Of a DNA stretch of 64,000 nucleotides, positions 62,067 through 64,000 are shown piece by piece. This DNA is from Affinundibacterium fentianense. Lineage in GTDB: Bacteria; Pseudomonadota; Gammaproteobacteria; Burkholderiales; Burkholderiaceae_D. The stretch lies in NCBI RefSeq assembly GCF_018139545.1, contig NZ_JAGSPJ010000001.1, forward strand, positions 736,664 to 800,663, given 5' to 3'. A program made the position numbers and the translations under genes. How positions within the stretch are numbered: position 1 is the stretch's first letter; each line of letters opens with the position of its first letter. Below the pieces are notes generated by a model that had not been told where the DNA came from, made no database searches, and was given only the letters and a program-made list of their open reading frames with translations.

Positions 62067-62265
62067 TATCTTGGCCGGTATCCGGGCTGACAAACCTCAC
62101 CATTTTACCTTCCCATGCAGCAAGCACAGTGGTTTTGAAGAATGGCTGACCTAGAGAGTCTCTAGTCGTTTGTACACCGTTGCGGGGGCAGCACACGTAT
62201 GTTAAATCACATCGTGTTTCCCGTTTAACCGCCAGCATGATTATGCCAGCGAGCACCAAAACGCC
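62067..62265 (-). promoter_or_regulatory. Cobalamin riboswitch upstream of btuB
   Basis: Minus-strand motifs in order are GGTGCTC (the 5' stem), TTAAACGGGAAACACG, GTGCTGCCCCCGCAACGG (the conserved core), GCCACTGTG-like and GGGAAGG segments, and the B12-box closing element GTCAGCCCGGATACCGGCC. Cobalamin binding normally represses the downstream genes. A CAGGCC/GGCCTG stem at about 61898-61926 may belong to the expression platform. Confidence 0.92.
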
Positions 62266-62268
62266 GTC

Positions 62269-62297
62269 ATTTTAACGTTTATCGGAGCGCGGGACAA
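62269..62297 (-). promoter_or_regulatory. Sigma-70 promoter of the btuB operon
   Basis: On the minus strand TTGTCC, a 17-nt spacer, then TAAAAT. The predicted start (about 62262) coincides with the first base of the riboswitch. Confidence 0.72.
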
Positions 62298-62338
62298 GTT
62301 GTTCAATAAAAACTAGCGTTTTAGCTTGGCGGTGAATA

Positions 62339-62698
62339 TTAGCGCCGATGATTTTCCTGTTTATTAGCCAGCGATACCCATGCGTTCAAAAGATCTTTGT
62401 GGAGTTCAGTTAATTCAATAAACCTGACCCCGACACGAAAATAGTCTCCACTTAATACCGAATGCAGAACCACAACTTTACAAGGCACTTTGTGCGGTGC
62501 CTGCCGCATATGGTCAATATTCGGCACTTCGAGCATCATTTGAAATTCGGCATTCAGCGGCAACGCTTGCGCACTTAATATCAGCACTCCTGACTCGGAC
62601 ACATTGATCACGCGTATCGGGACTATTTGACTCCCGCCCATTTTCATCAGGCCGCGCCATGTGACATTTATTCTAGGGCTTTTACGCAGTTCAATCAT
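62339..62698 (-). CDS. PilZ-domain protein
   Basis: A 119-residue single-domain PilZ protein. The c-di-GMP-binding RKSPR motif (residues about 5-9) and NVSESGVLI (near 33) match RxxxR and (N/D)xSxxG, so it probably binds c-di-GMP. The target process is unknown; no motility or exopolysaccharide gene is adjacent. It is divergent from nothing and sits between the B12 riboswitch and an ABC-type permease on the same strand. Confidence 0.88.
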   Translation of the reverse strand: MIELRKSPRINVTWRGLMKMGGSQIVPIRVINVSESGVLILSAQALPLNAEFQMMLEVPNIDHMRQAPHKVPCKVVVLHSVLSGDYFRVGVRFIELTELHKDLLNAWVSLANKQENHRR

Positions 62699-62879
62699 GG
62701 AATACTAAAGAAAGGAGTTCGACAAAACAGGACACAAAATACGATCGCATACTTGATATCAATCAATATTTTACGCTAATTTTGCCAATAGTCGCGTGAA
62801 CCCGTGCCAGCACAGAATTCGATTCTGTCAAACTCCTTCATATCGAGTCGTCTCAAAATAGCCAACTCGCAAATAAACC

Positions 62880-64000
62880 CTATCTTGCACGCCAATGTGT
62901 GTAGACATAACCCACCAATAATACAATCAAGCCGATAACAAATTGAAGTTGTGCGTTGAGGTAGGTTGCCACGCCATTAAAGCCAAAAGTATCCATCAGC
63001 CCAAGCTTCGACGTTTGCGACACAATATACAAACCAAACAAATACAAAGACAAGAATGTCTTGGAAGTCAACGACAACTTCCCGAGTAGGCTCGCGCATG
63101 CTGAGTAACAGGCTATTCCCGACAGTAAGGTCAAGGCCAAATGCGGTGAGGTGAAACACAGTCGCCCCACAATGATGCCGACAAAAATCAAACCCAAACA
63201 CCCTGCGCTTGCTACATGACGTAAGAATTGACGGGATGCACCTCCTGGTGTCGACGCCGTCATACTCTCTATCGCTGACTGAAAATCCCGCGTACTGATA
63301 TCGCTGACAACAATCCCCCAACACAGCACTGCGAAGACCGTCAATCCGCTCAGCGAACTGATCGGTAAAAAAATAGACATTAAATTGACAACCAGAACAA
63401 GCAAAATAACAAACGGTGCTTGTACAAAACCGAGCGCGACATCGGCTAATACTTGTCCCATAAACCCGCGAGACCTCGCAGCAAAGACAAATAAAGGATG
63501 CACATATTTTGCCAATGGCTTGGTCCATTGATTCATGACCTCAAGTGGTGTACGGCGTCGACTAGCTTGTGAAGGTTTAATTTTGTCGACTGAAAATCGA
63601 TGAAAAAAAACAAATGCCGGCAGCATGAGACTGAACGCTGTCAATGCTGAGCAAATCCGGATTAACACAAACTTTCCATTCCATAGATAGTTGGGTAAAG
63701 TGATCGCCGCTAATTTAGGATCAAATGAACTCGCACCAATCGAGATGTGATCGACCAACATATGCATTTTGAAAATCAAAACCGTCGTCACAAGGCCGCT
63801 AAAATCGACGAGTAGCCAAGACGAAATGGCTCCTGCAGCTAATGACTCAATTTTCGACAAGATCGAAATTTGCGCCATCCACATAAAGAAATAAAGAATG
63901 TCACCTAATTTCCCCAATAGAAACGGCACGCTATCAAATAATATCGCTGCACTGACAGAAAATACGATCATGGGCCCCATGATCAATAAATACGTCTGCA
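62880..64000 (-). CDS. ABC-2-like membrane permease, C-terminal part
   Basis: A polytopic protein, about 373 residues in the window, with its start beyond the right edge. The frame stays open to base 64000 with no supported start. Many hydrophobic segments, the typical GKLGDILYFFMW loop, and a long hydrophilic loop with RRRTPLEV suggest an ABC-2-type permease subunit; the matching ATPase is presumably upstream outside the window. Substrate unknown. It ends in a basic THWRAR. Confidence 0.72.
   Translation of the reverse strand, partial: QTYLLIMGPMIVFSVSAAILFDSVPFLLGKLGDILYFFMWMAQISILSKIESLAAGAISSWLLVDFSGLVTTVLIFKMHMLVDHISIGASSFDPKLAAITLPNYLWNGKFVLIRICSALTAFSLMLPAFVFFHRFSVDKIKPSQASRRRTPLEVMNQWTKPLAKYVHPLFVFAARSRGFMGQVLADVALGFVQAPFVILLVLVVNLMSIFLPISSLSGLTVFAVLCWGIVVSDISTRDFQSAIESMTASTPGGASRQFLRHVASAGCLGLIFVGIIVGRLCFTSPHLALTLLSGIACYSACASLLGKLSLTSKTFLSLYLFGLYIVSQTSKLGLMDTFGFNGVATYLNAQLQFVIGLIVLLVGYVYTHWRAR

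Overview
The window is a chromosomal segment from a betaproteobacterium, most likely Burkholderiales/Oxalobacteraceae (an Undibacterium-like organism). I infer this from the protein sequences, the order pyrG-kdsA-eno-ftsB, the tandem glycine riboswitch ahead of gcvTHP, and the moderate GC content; I could not run a taxonomic search. No phage, plasmid, insertion sequence, CRISPR array, rRNA gene or intact tRNA gene was found.

Layout. 1-3.8 kb: the glycine cleavage operon gcvT-gcvH-gcvP (minus strand, gcvP cut by the left edge) behind a tandem glycine riboswitch; its spacers carry a 126-nt palindrome and a nested dispersed repeat. 3.9-6.9 kb: two exported metallopeptidases (M14, M28). 7-10.6 kb: relA, a RidA-family gene and an alpha/beta hydrolase. 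10.6-15.5 kb: ketone-body/short-chain metabolism (3-hydroxybutyrate dehydrogenase, 3-oxoacid CoA-transferase A/B, an SDR) with a divergent PAS-LuxR regulator and a DUF3617 protein. 15.9-17.6 kb: electron transfer flavoprotein-ubiquinone oxidoreductase. 17.7-21.8 kb: grpE-dnaK-dnaJ with sigma-32-type promoters and a large inverted repeat between dnaK and dnaJ.

22.0-34.0 kb: a surface polysaccharide cluster on the plus strand: rfbBACD (dTDP-L-rhamnose), a Wzx-type flippase, a GT2 glycosyltransferase, an epimerase/reductase, a small phosphoglycosyl transferase, a WbpM-type dehydratase, a phosphohexomutase and waaC. The epimerase/transferase/dehydratase trio suggests that the glycan starts on a 6-deoxy-HexNAc such as QuiNAc. 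34.0-39.4 kb: a small outer-membrane barrel, then ftsB, eno, kdsA and pyrG. 39.7-47.4 kb: GNAT acetyltransferase, DUF962 protein, LpxR-like lipid A deacylase, alpha/beta hydrolase, comEC, TatD-family nuclease and an EamA transporter.

47.5-54.5 kb: a more accessory stretch: DUF1272 protein, an uncharacterised four-helix membrane protein, a small lipoprotein, an exported C1B (bleomycin-hydrolase-like) peptidase, an orphan type IV pilin-like gene, a TonB-dependent receptor, a probable tRNA-Cys remnant and a GT2-type glycosyltransferase. 54.6-62.3 kb: a cobalamin uptake/salvage operon btuB-btuC-btuD-cobO-cobB-cobQ (minus strand) with a B12 riboswitch and a good sigma-70 promoter. 62.3-64 kb: a PilZ protein and a partial ABC-2-like permease running off the right edge.

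No clearly new multigene system is visible. The strongest leads are the long palindrome between gcvP and gcvH, the nested repeats, the tRNA remnant behind a stable-RNA-type promoter, the exported C1B peptidase, and the inferred QuiNAc-initiated, rhamnose-containing glycan pathway.
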